From the NCBI GenBank assembly GCA_015492195.1, contig WGFP01000073.1, positions 1-13,737 of the forward strand: 13,737 nt of DNA, in the 5' to 3' direction. The stretch is from Acidiferrobacterales bacterium (GTDB taxonomy: Bacteria > Pseudomonadota > Gammaproteobacteria > Acidiferrobacterales > Sulfurifustaceae). The translations under genes and the position numbers were made by a program. This document shows, one piece after another, positions 6,454 through 13,737 of the stretch; the stretch's first letter is position 1; every line of letters begins with the position of its first letter. Under the pieces are notes generated by a model, which made no database searches, was not told the DNA's origin, and was given only the letters and a program-made list of their open reading frames with translations.

Positions 6454-7598
6454 TATCCGCCTTCAAAACACGAAATGCTTTTCGCTGTCCGATCCGCACC
6501 GATTGGAATCACCGAGGATTTACGCTTGTTGAGCTAATGGTCGCCATGACCATCGGCCTCATTATCCTGGCCGCCGTCGCCCAGATATTCGCCACCAGCC
6601 GCGGCACGTATGGGCTGCAGGAAGGCATGGCGCGGGTACAGGAAGGCGGGCGTTTCGGCATGGAATTCCTGGCCACGGATATTCGCATGGCCGGGTATGC
6701 CGGCTGTAACAGCGACCTGAAGCTGGGCGCGCCGGACGGTTCCGGAAATTGCGGAATAGGCACGGTGTGCAACATTGTAAAAAGCCCCAAAACGCCGGAA
6801 ATTTTCAACCCTAACGGCATACAAGGCCATGCATACACCGGAACAGGCACCGCTTTGAGCGATTGGACCCCCGCTCTTCCCAGCGATTACTTCAGCGCGG
6901 GAGAGGTTAAAGCCGGAAGCGACGTGATTATTATCCAGCGCGTCTCAACCACGGGAGCAAAATTAACGGGAAACCCCACGCCGATCAACGCCAATATCCA
7001 AATCAGCAAAAGCGAATCACTTTGCAGTCTCATCGCACAAAATGACGTGTTAATGCTCAGCGATTGTAAAAGCGGCGATGTCTTTAAAGTCACCAACACA
7101 CCCAATTGCAACGGCAGCGGTAACGTCACCATTGTCCACGCGGCTTCCGGAAATATCCAGCCCAAACTCACACACACCTACGGCAATGATGCCGAGTTGT
7201 TCAAGCTGGTGAGCCGGGCGTATTACATCGGTACCGGCGCCAGCGGCGAACCGGCGTTGTTTCGCAAAGAACTTGCCACCGGCGGCAGTATCACGACGCA
7301 GGAATTGATTGAAGGCGTGGAGGAAATGCGGATCCGCTACGGGGAAGATACCGATACCAGTACTCCGACCGACAAGGTCGCCAATATCTACCGCGCCGCC
7401 AATAACGTCAGCAACTGGAGCAGGATTGCAAGCGTTCGCGTCGGGCTTCTGGTGCGCACTCCCGCCAACGTCGACACGGAGCTGGATCCCAAAACCTATC
7501 CCATCGCCGGCGTGTCGGTCGGTCCCTTCAATGACAAGCGCCGCCGTCACGGCTTTACCAGCACCGTGGAAGTACGCAATTACCATCTACCCTATTAG
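6450..7598 (+). CDS. pilW: Type IV pilus minor pseudopilin PilW
   Basis: PilW is the large GspJ-like minor pseudopilin that works with PilV and PilX at the pilus tip. The 382-residue protein has a 23-residue leader ending in HRG, then FTLVELMVAMTIGLIILAAV with Glu5. It continues into the family block ARVQEGGRFGMEFLATDIRM followed by AGYAGC. A central region contains several Cys residues (NCGIGTVC, SDCKSGDV, TPNCNG). The end matches PilW: VEEMRIRYGEDTD, then VRVGLLVRTP, and a tail RHGFTSTVEVRN. The ATG overlaps the pilV stop by the ATGA arrangement. The length and all landmarks are normal for the family. Confidence 0.94.
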   Translation: MISAFKTRNAFRCPIRTDWNHRGFTLVELMVAMTIGLIILAAVAQIFATSRGTYGLQEGMARVQEGGRFGMEFLATDIRMAGYAGCNSDLKLGAPDGSGNCGIGTVCNIVKSPKTPEIFNPNGIQGHAYTGTGTALSDWTPALPSDYFSAGEVKAGSDVIIIQRVSTTGAKLTGNPTPINANIQISKSESLCSLIAQNDVLMLSDCKSGDVFKVTNTPNCNGSGNVTIVHAASGNIQPKLTHTYGNDAELFKLVSRAYYIGTGASGEPALFRKELATGGSITTQELIEGVEEMRIRYGEDTDTSTPTDKVANIYRAANNVSNWSRIASVRVGLLVRTPANVDTELDPKTYPIAGVSVGPFNDKRRRHGFTSTVEVRNYHLPY

Positions 7599-7610
7599 CG
7601 ACGGAATATC

Positions 7611-8177
7611 ATGATGCCTACTCAACGCTCGAATATCTGGACAACCTCGCGCCAACAAGGCGTGGCCCTGATCATGGCCCTGGTGTTTCTGTTGTTGTTA
7701 ACAATTCTCGGGATCACGGCCTTGAGCACTACCTCGCTTGAAGAAAAAATGGCCGGCAACATGAAAGACCGGAACCTCGCTTTCCAGGCCGCGGAGTCCG
7801 CCTTGTTGGTGGGTGAAAACTGGATTAGCACGCTGACCAACAAACCCAACTTCCCCGATACCGGTAAAGGGCTTTACGTAGCATCTACAACCTCGGTCCC
7901 TGTTTGGGAAAGTGTGACGTGGACGGGAACATCGGGGCTCGTAGTCTACCCTAGCACCCCCGATGCAACGATCAGCGGCGGACTGACCAAGATTAATACG
8001 CAACCCAAATACATCATTGAAGACTTGGCCGAAGTACCCGAACCGGGTGGTAGCAAGGTGATGGACTCGTACCCAAGCAAAACCATGACCATACTGAGAA
8101 TCACGGCCAGGGGGACGGGCGGCACCGACGCCGCGCAGGCCATGGTCCAATCAACCTATGGACAGTTTTTCAATTGA
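7611..8177 (+). CDS. pilX: Type IV pilus minor pseudopilin PilX
   Basis: PilX is the GspK-like minor pseudopilin thought to cap the pilus and contact PilY1. The 188-residue protein has a 17-residue leader ending in QQG, followed by VALIMALVFLLLLTILGITA and the PilX N-terminal block TSLEEKMAGNMKDRNLAFQA then AESAL. Mature position 5 is Met rather than the Glu found in the other pseudopilins of this cluster, the same deviation known from GspK, which fits a subunit added first. It lies 12 bases behind pilW. There are two adjacent ATGs (7611, 7614); either changes only the leader by one residue. An 86-base gap separates it from pilY1. Confidence 0.92.
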   Translation: MMPTQRSNIWTTSRQQGVALIMALVFLLLLTILGITALSTTSLEEKMAGNMKDRNLAFQAAESALLVGENWISTLTNKPNFPDTGKGLYVASTTSVPVWESVTWTGTSGLVVYPSTPDATISGGLTKINTQPKYIIEDLAEVPEPGGSKVMDSYPSKTMTILRITARGTGGTDAAQAMVQSTYGQFFN

Positions 8178-8263
8178 TCGATCTTGCACAACCTGGACGA
8201 GACGAATGGGTTGCGACAATTTGACAATAGTTTACGTAGTCGCGGGATTATCCGGAGGCAGTT

Positions 8264-11200
8264 ATGAACAGTATGCATAAATCCAATCAGAATCGGCAAC
8301 TCCTTGCTGCAAAGCCGATGCGCCGTTGCAACGCGTTTCATCGAACCTGCGTGTCCGTCGTTGCAGCCTTGCTGCTGTTCATGCCGAGCGTCGGTACCGC
8401 CGCACCGTTGGATCTCGCAAATTCCCCATTGTTTATCGAGTCCACCGTCCAACCCAATATTTTCTACATGCTGGACGATTCGGGGAGTATGGATTGGGAG
8501 GTTTTGCAGAGCAAAGAAGCACTCGCCGCCCACAATAATCCCAATCGGGATAACCTTGACCTGACACCGGATAACTCAGCAGAACGGCTGGAGCTGTGTT
8601 ATGCCTATAACGTCCTCGCCTACAATCCCAGTTTGACCTATACCCCCTGGAAAGGGAAAGACGACGCCGGCGTCGATTACACTGACGCCTATCTCTATGG
8701 CGGTGGTACCGAATCTTCCCCCAATTATAACGTACGCCAGAATCCCTACGAGTCTTCGGGCGGAACGTTCAATCTGGCGGACACCAGCAACGAACGTTAC
8801 GCCTATTTCCCTTGGACTGATAGCGACGGTGACGGACTTTATGATGTCGGGGAATGCGGCGATGTCAGCGATAACAACGACGGTGTGAAGTTTAACAGCA
8901 TGACCGATGCCCAGAAGAAGAATTTTGCCAACTGGTATGTCTATTATCGCAAACGCGAATATGTGCTAAAACGAACGGTGAGCGAACTGATCAAAAAAAG
9001 CAAGGATCGTGTCGGCTTCTCGACAATACATAACAATAATAACGTAGGCACACAAATCGAGAACATCGATGACATCACGGTCCCTATCGACACTACCGCG
9101 GCCGCCAACAAAACCACCCTCCTGAACAACTTATCCCGGATCAATTCAACCGGGGGGACACCTCTGCGCAGAGGACTTGAAAATGTAGGACGGTATTTTG
9201 AAGGCGTCTCGCAAACGGCATTGTTCGGCAGCGCGCCCAATCATACCGGCACCATCAGCCCATTGTCGCCCATACTGGATAACACCAACGGCGGCGCCTG
9301 TCAGCAGAACTTTACCATCCTGATGACGGACGGTTATTACAACGGCGGAGACCCGGCCCTTAGGGGAAACGACAATACCGACGCCGACGGGAACAGCCCC
9401 GATAGCGCCGGCAACACTACTTTCGACGGTGGGGCCTATGCCGATACTTACGATAATACGCTGGCCGACGTCGCCATGAATTATTACGAGCGTGACCTTT
9501 GGCCAACGCTCGAAAATAAGGTGCCCATAACGCTCGGAGTAGACGAAGCAGATCATCAACATTTGGTGACTTACACCGTGGCATTCGGGGTGGATGGAAC
9601 ATTATCCGCAAATCCGCCGAACAACACGGATCCCTTTAGCTGGCCGGATCCAAACAACGGTGATGACGAAAAAATTGACGACTTGCGCCATGCCGCCTAC
9701 AACGGTCGCGGCCAGTTCTTGAGCGCCAAAGATCCCACGGCACTCGATACGGCTTTATCTAATGCCATCTCCAGTATTAATGACCGTACGGGATCGGCGT
9801 CCTCCGTGGCCGCTAATTCGCGATCGTTAAACACTAATACGCAAATTTACCAAGGCCGTTTTACCAGCGGGAAATGGAGCGGCGACCTGCGTGCTATAGC
9901 CGTCAATCCCGACGGTACCGTTGGATCACAGATTTGGAGTGCCGATACGCAATTAGCGGCACAGAACTGGGACACCGGACGTTCAATCATCACCCGCAAT
10001 GGCAACAAAGGTATCCCGTTTCGCTGGGTAACAAGCGGCGCCGACGCGCTGACTTCCAGCCAGCAAACCGCCCTGAACGCCGATCCGGCAACCGGCACAT
10101 CCGACGGCGAGGGCCAGGCAAGACTCAACTACCTGCGCGGGGATGCCAGCAATGAAGGTACAGGAAATAATTACCGAGAACGCACTAAAAATGATGGGAG
10201 CACCAAATTTAAATTGGGCGACATTGTGAATTCCTCCCCGATATTTGTAGGAACCCCATCACCCCTGCCCGATCTTGAGGCCGTTCCCCATTCCTCTTTT
10301 CGAATCGCCCACACCGGCCGCCGGGAAATGGTCTACGTCGGCGCCAATGACGGAATGCTGCACGGATTTGATGCCGCTACCGGTGATGAAAAGATCGCCT
10401 ACGTGCCGGCCATGTCCAGTCACTTCTCGAATCTGAACTTGTTGACCGACCCAACTTACGTTCACCGTTATTACGTTGATGGATCCCCCGCGGTGGGAGA
10501 CGCTTTCGGCAACTTCAGCAACGGCTGCTTGAGCACGGCCTGCTGGCGCACGGTCCTGGTGGGCAGCATGGGCGGCGGCGGAAAAGGGGTGTTCGCCCTG
10601 GATGTCACGGATCCCGACGGTACCGTTATCGGCAATCTCGCTTTTTCCTCCGAGAGCAATGCCGGCAACATCTCGCTGTGGGAGTTTACGGACGCCGCCA
10701 CTCCGGATGATATGGGTTATACCTATGGTAGGGCCACGATTGCTAGGGTTAGAACTTCAGCAACGACCACGGCCTGGGCGGCCATTTTCGCTAACGGCTA
10801 TAACAGTGTAAATGAACGCGCCATCTTGTATGTGGTAAATATCGTTGACGGAACGCAGATCGCGAAAATCAACCTAACGGGCACGGCAACCGGCACCGGC
10901 AACGGGCTTTCCACGCCGGCCGTGGTGGACAACGACGGGGACTACATCGCCGATTACGTCTATGCAGGAGATCTCCTGGGTAACATGTGGAAAATCGATC
11001 TCACCGACAATTCGCCGAGCAACTGGGATTCGTTCTTCAAAAAAGGCAACAATCCAGTGCCATTGTTCAAGGCTGTAGACGACAACGGCAACGCTCAACC
11101 CATCACTCAGCGTCCGGAGGTCGGTGATCACCCGGATGGTGAAACAGGCCTTATGGTTTATTTCGGCACCGGCAAATATCTGGAGAATGGAGATAAAACA

Positions 11201-11878
11201 CCGAGCGCAAGTCCGGTACAAACTTTCTACGGCATTTGGGACGACAACCTGAACAGCAGCAAGTCGATCACCGGCTCCTCGAACGCCGCCGTGGATCGCG
11301 CCCGCCTGCTCCCACAAACCATAAGCCCCGCCACCCAGACTATCGGCATCCTGAGCACGCGTACTGTAACGGACGATAAGCTGGGCAGCGCGGGCACGAC
11401 CGGCCAACCACAAAACTGGGGCAAATCAGGAACGGCATGTGGCTCTAGCGGGGGCAATTGTGCGGGATGGCGTGTCGACCTACTGACGGACCAGACCAGC
11501 AGCCTAGGAGAAATGTCGGTAGCCAATCCTGTTCTACTGGGGGGGCCTACGCCGCGCATTATCTTTACCACTTTGATACCGGAAACGGCGGGGTCATGCA
11601 CTTTCGGCGGCACCAGTTGGGTTATGGAGCTGAATCCCATCCATGGCGGGCAGCTGGGGGTAGATATCTTTGGCTGTAATTGCACTGGAGATACAACGCT
11701 AGTCGGGATCAACCTTGATATCGGTATTATACAAACGCCTGTCATTCTACGTGGTTCGGCAAACGGTAAATCAATTGAAGGCAAGGGCTTCGCTGGTTCG
11801 ACCGGCAAGACTACGGTACTCAAAAACTATCCTCCGCAATCGCCAGGTGGAAGAAAGTCCTGGCGACAACTCAAATAA
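8264..11878 (+). CDS. pilY1: Type IV pilus tip adhesin / assembly factor PilY1
   Basis: PilY1 is a large secreted tip protein that promotes pilus assembly, adhesion and surface sensing. The 1204-residue protein starts with a long basic N-region and a signal peptide (hydrophobic 30-43, cleavage near GTAA, 44-47). A von Willebrand A domain follows, with a complete MIDAS: DDSGS (71-75), Thr299 in STGGTPLRRG and Asp356 in LMTDG. It carries an EF-hand-like insert DSDGDGLYDVGE (186-197). The C-terminal PilC/PilY1 beta-propeller begins near residue 655 (NSSPIFVG), has VYVGANDGMLHGFDAATG near 690 and the Ca-binding loop DNDGDYIAD (889-897), and ends in SWRQLK. GGAGG... is not exact; the site is GGAGG at 8254-8258, five bases before the ATG, a strong ribosome site. 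It is intact, without frameshifts. Confidence 0.96.
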   Translation: MNSMHKSNQNRQLLAAKPMRRCNAFHRTCVSVVAALLLFMPSVGTAAPLDLANSPLFIESTVQPNIFYMLDDSGSMDWEVLQSKEALAAHNNPNRDNLDLTPDNSAERLELCYAYNVLAYNPSLTYTPWKGKDDAGVDYTDAYLYGGGTESSPNYNVRQNPYESSGGTFNLADTSNERYAYFPWTDSDGDGLYDVGECGDVSDNNDGVKFNSMTDAQKKNFANWYVYYRKREYVLKRTVSELIKKSKDRVGFSTIHNNNNVGTQIENIDDITVPIDTTAAANKTTLLNNLSRINSTGGTPLRRGLENVGRYFEGVSQTALFGSAPNHTGTISPLSPILDNTNGGACQQNFTILMTDGYYNGGDPALRGNDNTDADGNSPDSAGNTTFDGGAYADTYDNTLADVAMNYYERDLWPTLENKVPITLGVDEADHQHLVTYTVAFGVDGTLSANPPNNTDPFSWPDPNNGDDEKIDDLRHAAYNGRGQFLSAKDPTALDTALSNAISSINDRTGSASSVAANSRSLNTNTQIYQGRFTSGKWSGDLRAIAVNPDGTVGSQIWSADTQLAAQNWDTGRSIITRNGNKGIPFRWVTSGADALTSSQQTALNADPATGTSDGEGQARLNYLRGDASNEGTGNNYRERTKNDGSTKFKLGDIVNSSPIFVGTPSPLPDLEAVPHSSFRIAHTGRREMVYVGANDGMLHGFDAATGDEKIAYVPAMSSHFSNLNLLTDPTYVHRYYVDGSPAVGDAFGNFSNGCLSTACWRTVLVGSMGGGGKGVFALDVTDPDGTVIGNLAFSSESNAGNISLWEFTDAATPDDMGYTYGRATIARVRTSATTTAWAAIFANGYNSVNERAILYVVNIVDGTQIAKINLTGTATGTGNGLSTPAVVDNDGDYIADYVYAGDLLGNMWKIDLTDNSPSNWDSFFKKGNNPVPLFKAVDDNGNAQPITQRPEVGDHPDGETGLMVYFGTGKYLENGDKTPSASPVQTFYGIWDDNLNSSKSITGSSNAAVDRARLLPQTISPATQTIGILSTRTVTDDKLGSAGTTGQPQNWGKSGTACGSSGGNCAGWRVDLLTDQTSSLGEMSVANPVLLGGPTPRIIFTTLIPETAGSCTFGGTSWVMELNPIHGGQLGVDIFGCNCTGDTTLVGINLDIGIIQTPVILRGSANGKSIEGKGFAGSTGKTTVLKNYPPQSPGGRKSWRQLK

Positions 11879-11911
11879 AATGCCAGTAACTCCTATGATG
11901 AGGCGACGATC

Positions 11912-12253
11912 ATGAAATCTATCATCTACACAGTATTGGGTGTTGGTCTGATAACGGGTGTGTGTGCTGCACCGCCTGCATTTTCCGCCGACCCGCCACC
12001 CACAACGTCGGACGAGCGATATTCCAGTCGGTTTGCCGAAAGCGGCAGGATCGATTCAATAAATCCTAAGAAAGGAGAGATTGTAGTGGACGACAGGCTA
12101 TTCCTCTTGAGCAATAACGCACGAGTATACACCACAGGCGGGACCCCTGGATTGTTGAGCATGCTCAAGCAAGGCACGCGGATCGCCTTTAATACCGCAC
12201 AGCGAGAAGAAAAGAGTTACCCGACCATTATCGAGATATTGATACTTCAATAA
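11912..12253 (+). CDS. Small secreted PilY2-like protein
   Basis: This is a 113-residue exported protein with signal peptide MKSIIYTVLGVGLITGVCAA and probable cleavage after AFSA (about residue 26). The Cys18 context TGVC is not a lipobox. The mature part begins with a Pro/Ser-rich stretch, then alternates short strands: SGRIDSINPKKGEIVVDD, RLFLLSNNARVYT, and LLSMLKQGTRIAFNT. This looks like a small beta-barrel. It has the size and position of P. aeruginosa PilY2, between pilY1 and pilE, where PilY2 contributes to pilus biogenesis. Sequence similarity to PilY2 is my judgement and unverified. GAGG lies eight bases before the ATG. It begins 33 bases after pilY1 and is surely co-transcribed. Function otherwise unknown. 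Confidence 0.7.
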   Translation: MKSIIYTVLGVGLITGVCAAPPAFSADPPPTTSDERYSSRFAESGRIDSINPKKGEIVVDDRLFLLSNNARVYTTGGTPGLLSMLKQGTRIAFNTAQREEKSYPTIIEILILQ

Positions 12254-12345
12254 GGCCAATTATCGAGGCTATACTAATAAAATGTCGTTTTGGGATAACG
12301 GCATCCAGTAATACACAGAGTATCCGATTATTTATATCTGCTGTT

Positions 12346-12352
12346 GGAAGGA
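12346..12352 (+). promoter_or_regulatory. Shine-Dalgarno of pilE
   Basis: GGAAGGA is seven bases before the ATG at 12360 but only one base before the ATG at 12354, so it selects 12360 as the start. In the 100 bases upstream, TATACT at 12270 resembles a -10 element but has no good -35 partner. Confidence 0.65.
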
Positions 12353-12359
12353 AATGAGA

Positions 12360-12848
12360 ATGCCAATTAATCGAACTGCCGGCTTTACACTGATTGAATT
12401 AATGATCACCGTGGTCATCCTGGCCATTATTGTCGGTATCGCCTATCCCAGCTACACCCAATGGATGGTTCAGACCAGACGCTCGGACGCGCAGATTGCC
12501 TTAACCCAAGCGGCCAATCAGCAGGAGCGTTTCTTCACTGAATGTAATGCCTATGCAGGTTCGCTTACGGCAGCGCGTACCTGTGCCGCCGGCGGGCTCG
12601 GTTATACCACTACGAATTCTCCTGACGGACATTACACACTGGCCGACCCGGTTCCGGGGAATATCATTGGTGAGTGTGCGTCTGATGGCTCGGGTACGTT
12701 AACGCCAGCCCTGACCTGTGGCTTTACGATAACCGCCACACCAACAGGTCTACAGGCAGGCGACGGAGCATTCAGAATCGATGCTATGGGCGTAAAACAA
12801 TGGAATAGAAAAAACCAGGGCACTTGGGTTAGGTGGACTGACAAATAA
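12360..12848 (+). CDS. pilE: Type IV pilin-like protein PilE
   Basis: PilE is a pilin-family protein that, at this position, is normally a minor pilin linking the tip complex to the major pilin fibre. From the ATG at 12360 the protein has 162 residues with an eight-residue leader MPINRTAG. This is followed by FTLIELMITVVILAIIVGIA with Glu5, then YPSYTQWMVQTRRSDAQIAL and QAANQQERFF, the classic PilE block. Cys residues at ECNAY, RTCAAG, GECASD and LTCGF could form disulfides in the globular domain. The C-terminus (DAMGVKQWNRKNQGTWVRW) is typical. An ATG two codons upstream (12354) is too close to the ribosome site. It ends the plus-strand operon and is convergent with fkpB. Confidence 0.92.
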   Translation: MPINRTAGFTLIELMITVVILAIIVGIAYPSYTQWMVQTRRSDAQIALTQAANQQERFFTECNAYAGSLTAARTCAAGGLGYTTTNSPDGHYTLADPVPGNIIGECASDGSGTLTPALTCGFTITATPTGLQAGDGAFRIDAMGVKQWNRKNQGTWVRWTDK

Positions 12849-12883
12849 TGGGTATGTAATACCCGTTGCTATTTTAAGATAGC
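12848..12883. terminator. Two small hairpins between convergent pilE and fkpB
   Basis: GGGTAT-GTA-ATACCC (12850-12864) begins right at the pilE stop codon. It is followed by GCTAT-TTTAAG-ATAGC (12868-12883). Each is short, and no long T-tract follows on either strand. Their place between convergent genes suggests a weak bidirectional terminator region. Confidence 0.4.
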
Positions 12884-12933
12884 GCCGACGAAGGAACTCC
12901 CGGGCAACTTAATTAAATTATAAAAGAGTGCTT

Positions 12934-13368
12934 TTATTCGGGTGGCTTGACGTCGAGGATCTCAACCTCGAAAACCAGATCATGCCCGGCCAGCGGATGG
13001 GAAAAATCAACCGCCACCTCTTTCTCCGACACTTCCAATATCGTGCCCGGCACCTCTTCCCCGGACGGCGTCTCGAATCCGATCACGAGGCCGGACTCAA
13101 GCTTCATCTCCGGCGGAAATTCCTCGCGCGGCAGTGCATGCACATTGTCCACCTCACTCGGCCCGTAGGCCTCCATGCAAGGAACCTCGAAACGGCGTTT
13201 GTCGCCGGCCCGTAAACCGAGCAGGCGATGCTCGAAGGCGGGGATCAGATCACTCTCGCCAAGCACAATCGTCAGGGGCTCATTCTTCTTCGTAGTATCG
13301 GCGACCTTGCCGTCGGCCAGACTCAAAGTGTAATACAGGGTGACGCGCGAACCCTTTTTAATTTTCAT
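12934..13368 (-). CDS. fkpB: FKBP-type peptidyl-prolyl cis-trans isomerase FkpB (SlpA)
   Basis: FkpB is a cytosolic SlyD-like prolyl isomerase and folding chaperone. The 144-residue protein has the FKBP core YYTLSLADGKVADTT, IVLGESDLIPAFEHRLLGLR and GDKRRFEVPCMEAYG. An insert-in-flap domain (EEFPPEMKLESGLVIGFETP) follows, and the ending DFSHPLAGHDLVFEVEILDV is diagnostic of the SlyD/SlpA branch. It lacks the His/Cys-rich metal tail of SlyD, as expected for SlpA. I chose the ATG at 13368; a TTG seven codons upstream is unlikely. No clear Shine-Dalgarno is visible. lspA lies upstream on the same strand, the order known from E. coli and Pseudomonas, but ispH does not follow. Confidence 0.94.
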   Translation of the reverse strand: MKIKKGSRVTLYYTLSLADGKVADTTKKNEPLTIVLGESDLIPAFEHRLLGLRAGDKRRFEVPCMEAYGPSEVDNVHALPREEFPPEMKLESGLVIGFETPSGEEVPGTILEVSEKEVAVDFSHPLAGHDLVFEVEILDVKPPE

Positions 13369-13405
13369 TTCTGATGTACCGTTTTCCAATTCTCAAAATA
13401 TCCTC

Positions 13406-13523
13406 TTCACCGCAAAGACGTGGGAATGGACAGGATTAACAAGATTAACAGGATATACAGGATAGGTTCATTCGCTTTTATTCCTGTTAATCCTGTCTAT
13501 TTCTTGGCGCTCTTGGCGGTAAA
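13406..13523. repeat. Nested inverted repeat with 9-bp tandem units between lspA and fkpB
   Basis: The outer arms TTCACCGCAAAGA (13406-13418) and TCTTGGCGGTAAA (13511-13523) pair at 11 of 13 positions. The inner arms GACAGGATTAACA (13429-13441) and TGTTAATCCTGTC (13485-13497) are perfect complements. From 13431 to 13466 run four 9-base tandem units: CAGGATTAA, CAAGATTAA, CAGGATATA, CAGGATAGG. The element begins 3 bases after the lspA stop codon and fills nearly the whole gap. From memory, this combination of CAGGATTAACAGGAT units and ACCGCAAAGA/TCTTGGCGGT ends recurs between genes of many unrelated bacteria; I could not verify that. It encodes nothing. Confidence 0.8.
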
Positions 13524-13525
13524 CG

Positions 13526-13737
13526 TTATTCTTGAAGCCGCTTGCGAAAACCCACGCCCAAGGCGTCGAGAATAAGCAACACGGCGCCGACGGTGATCGC
13601 CGAATCGGCAAGATTGAAAGTCGGCCAGTGCCAGGAGCCGTAATAAATATCTATAAAATCAGTGACATATCCATTTATCAGGCGGTCCAGGAGATTGCCC
13701 GCGGCGCCCCCGAGAATCAACATCAGGCCCACCGCTA
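13526..13737 (-). CDS. lspA: Lipoprotein signal peptidase LspA (5' part outside window)
   Basis: LspA is the inner-membrane aspartic protease that removes signal peptides from diacylated prolipoproteins. Seventy C-terminal residues are visible, open to the window edge. They contain both catalytic aspartates in their family settings: NLLDRL and, after [20 protein letters not shown], the ADSAI block. A last membrane helix follows ([17 protein letters not shown]), and the protein ends in a basic tail. A GTG at 13732 is inside the gene and is not the start. The gene is upstream of fkpB on the same strand, separated by the 118-bp repeat element, which may uncouple their expression. Confidence 0.95.
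   Translation of the reverse strand, partial: AVGLMLILGGAAGNLLDRLINGYVTDFIDIYYGSWHWPTFNLADSAITVGAVLLILDALGVGFRKRLQE

Noticed and set aside
8221..8251. Perfect TTGACA upstream of pilY1 with GATTAT as a possible -10
   Set aside because: The spacer is 19 bases, the -10 is weak, and transcription would start inside the ribosome site of pilY1. An internal promoter is therefore not supported.
10874..11823. Minus-strand open frames opposite the pilY1 C-terminus
   Set aside because: They are antisense to conserved propeller sequence and have no recognisable motifs or ribosome sites.
13431..13466. Four 9-base units considered as a CRISPR-like array
   Set aside because: The units are directly adjacent with no spacers and are far shorter than CRISPR repeats; they are part of an inverted-repeat element.

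Overview
The window reads as chromosomal core DNA of a gammaproteobacterium of moderate GC content (I estimate mid-50s percent by eye). Evidence for this is the type IVa minor-pilin cluster flanked by thiO on one side and fkpB-lspA on the other, an arrangement I recall from Pseudomonas aeruginosa (PA4548-PA4559 region), together with an ampD-ampE pair. I cannot name the genus. An environmental lineage such as Chromatiales or Acidiferrobacterales would fit, but that is a guess.

Left part, minus strand (1-3887). A lower-ligand cobalamin module runs cobU then cobT; the two genes overlap, and cobT is cut by the window start. A 146-bp nested palindrome (1292-1437) separates it from an ampE/CobD-CbiB-family membrane protein gene. 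Upstream of that lie ampD (cytosolic anhydro-muropeptide amidase), a tRNA-Thr(CGU) gene and a cysteine-free, HHH-containing Fur-family regulator of Irr/PerR type. The regulator's promoter carries an operator-like inverted repeat placed between the -10 element and the start codon, and it appears to give a leaderless mRNA.

Centre (3964-12848). thiO (minus strand) is divergent from a plus-strand type IV pilus tip-complex operon: fimT/fimU-like, pilV, pilW, pilX, pilY1, a pilY2-like small secreted protein, and pilE. The minor pseudopilins are expected to prime pilus assembly and carry PilY1, a large von Willebrand A plus beta-propeller adhesin, at the pilus tip. FimT and PilY1 both contain EF-hand-like acidic loops, and PilY1 also has the Ca-binding loop of its propeller domain.

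Right end (12934-13737), minus strand. fkpB (SlyD-like FKBP) and lspA (prolipoprotein signal peptidase, cut by the window end) are separated by a roughly 118-bp nested inverted repeat that contains 9-bp tandem units. ispH, which usually lies beside fkpB in this neighbourhood, is absent between fkpB and pilE.

I did not find a CRISPR array, transposase, toxin-antitoxin pair or defence system. The least conventional items are the leaderless Irr/PerR-type promoter, the two intergenic palindromic elements, the long FimT leader and the acidic loops shared by FimT and PilY1.
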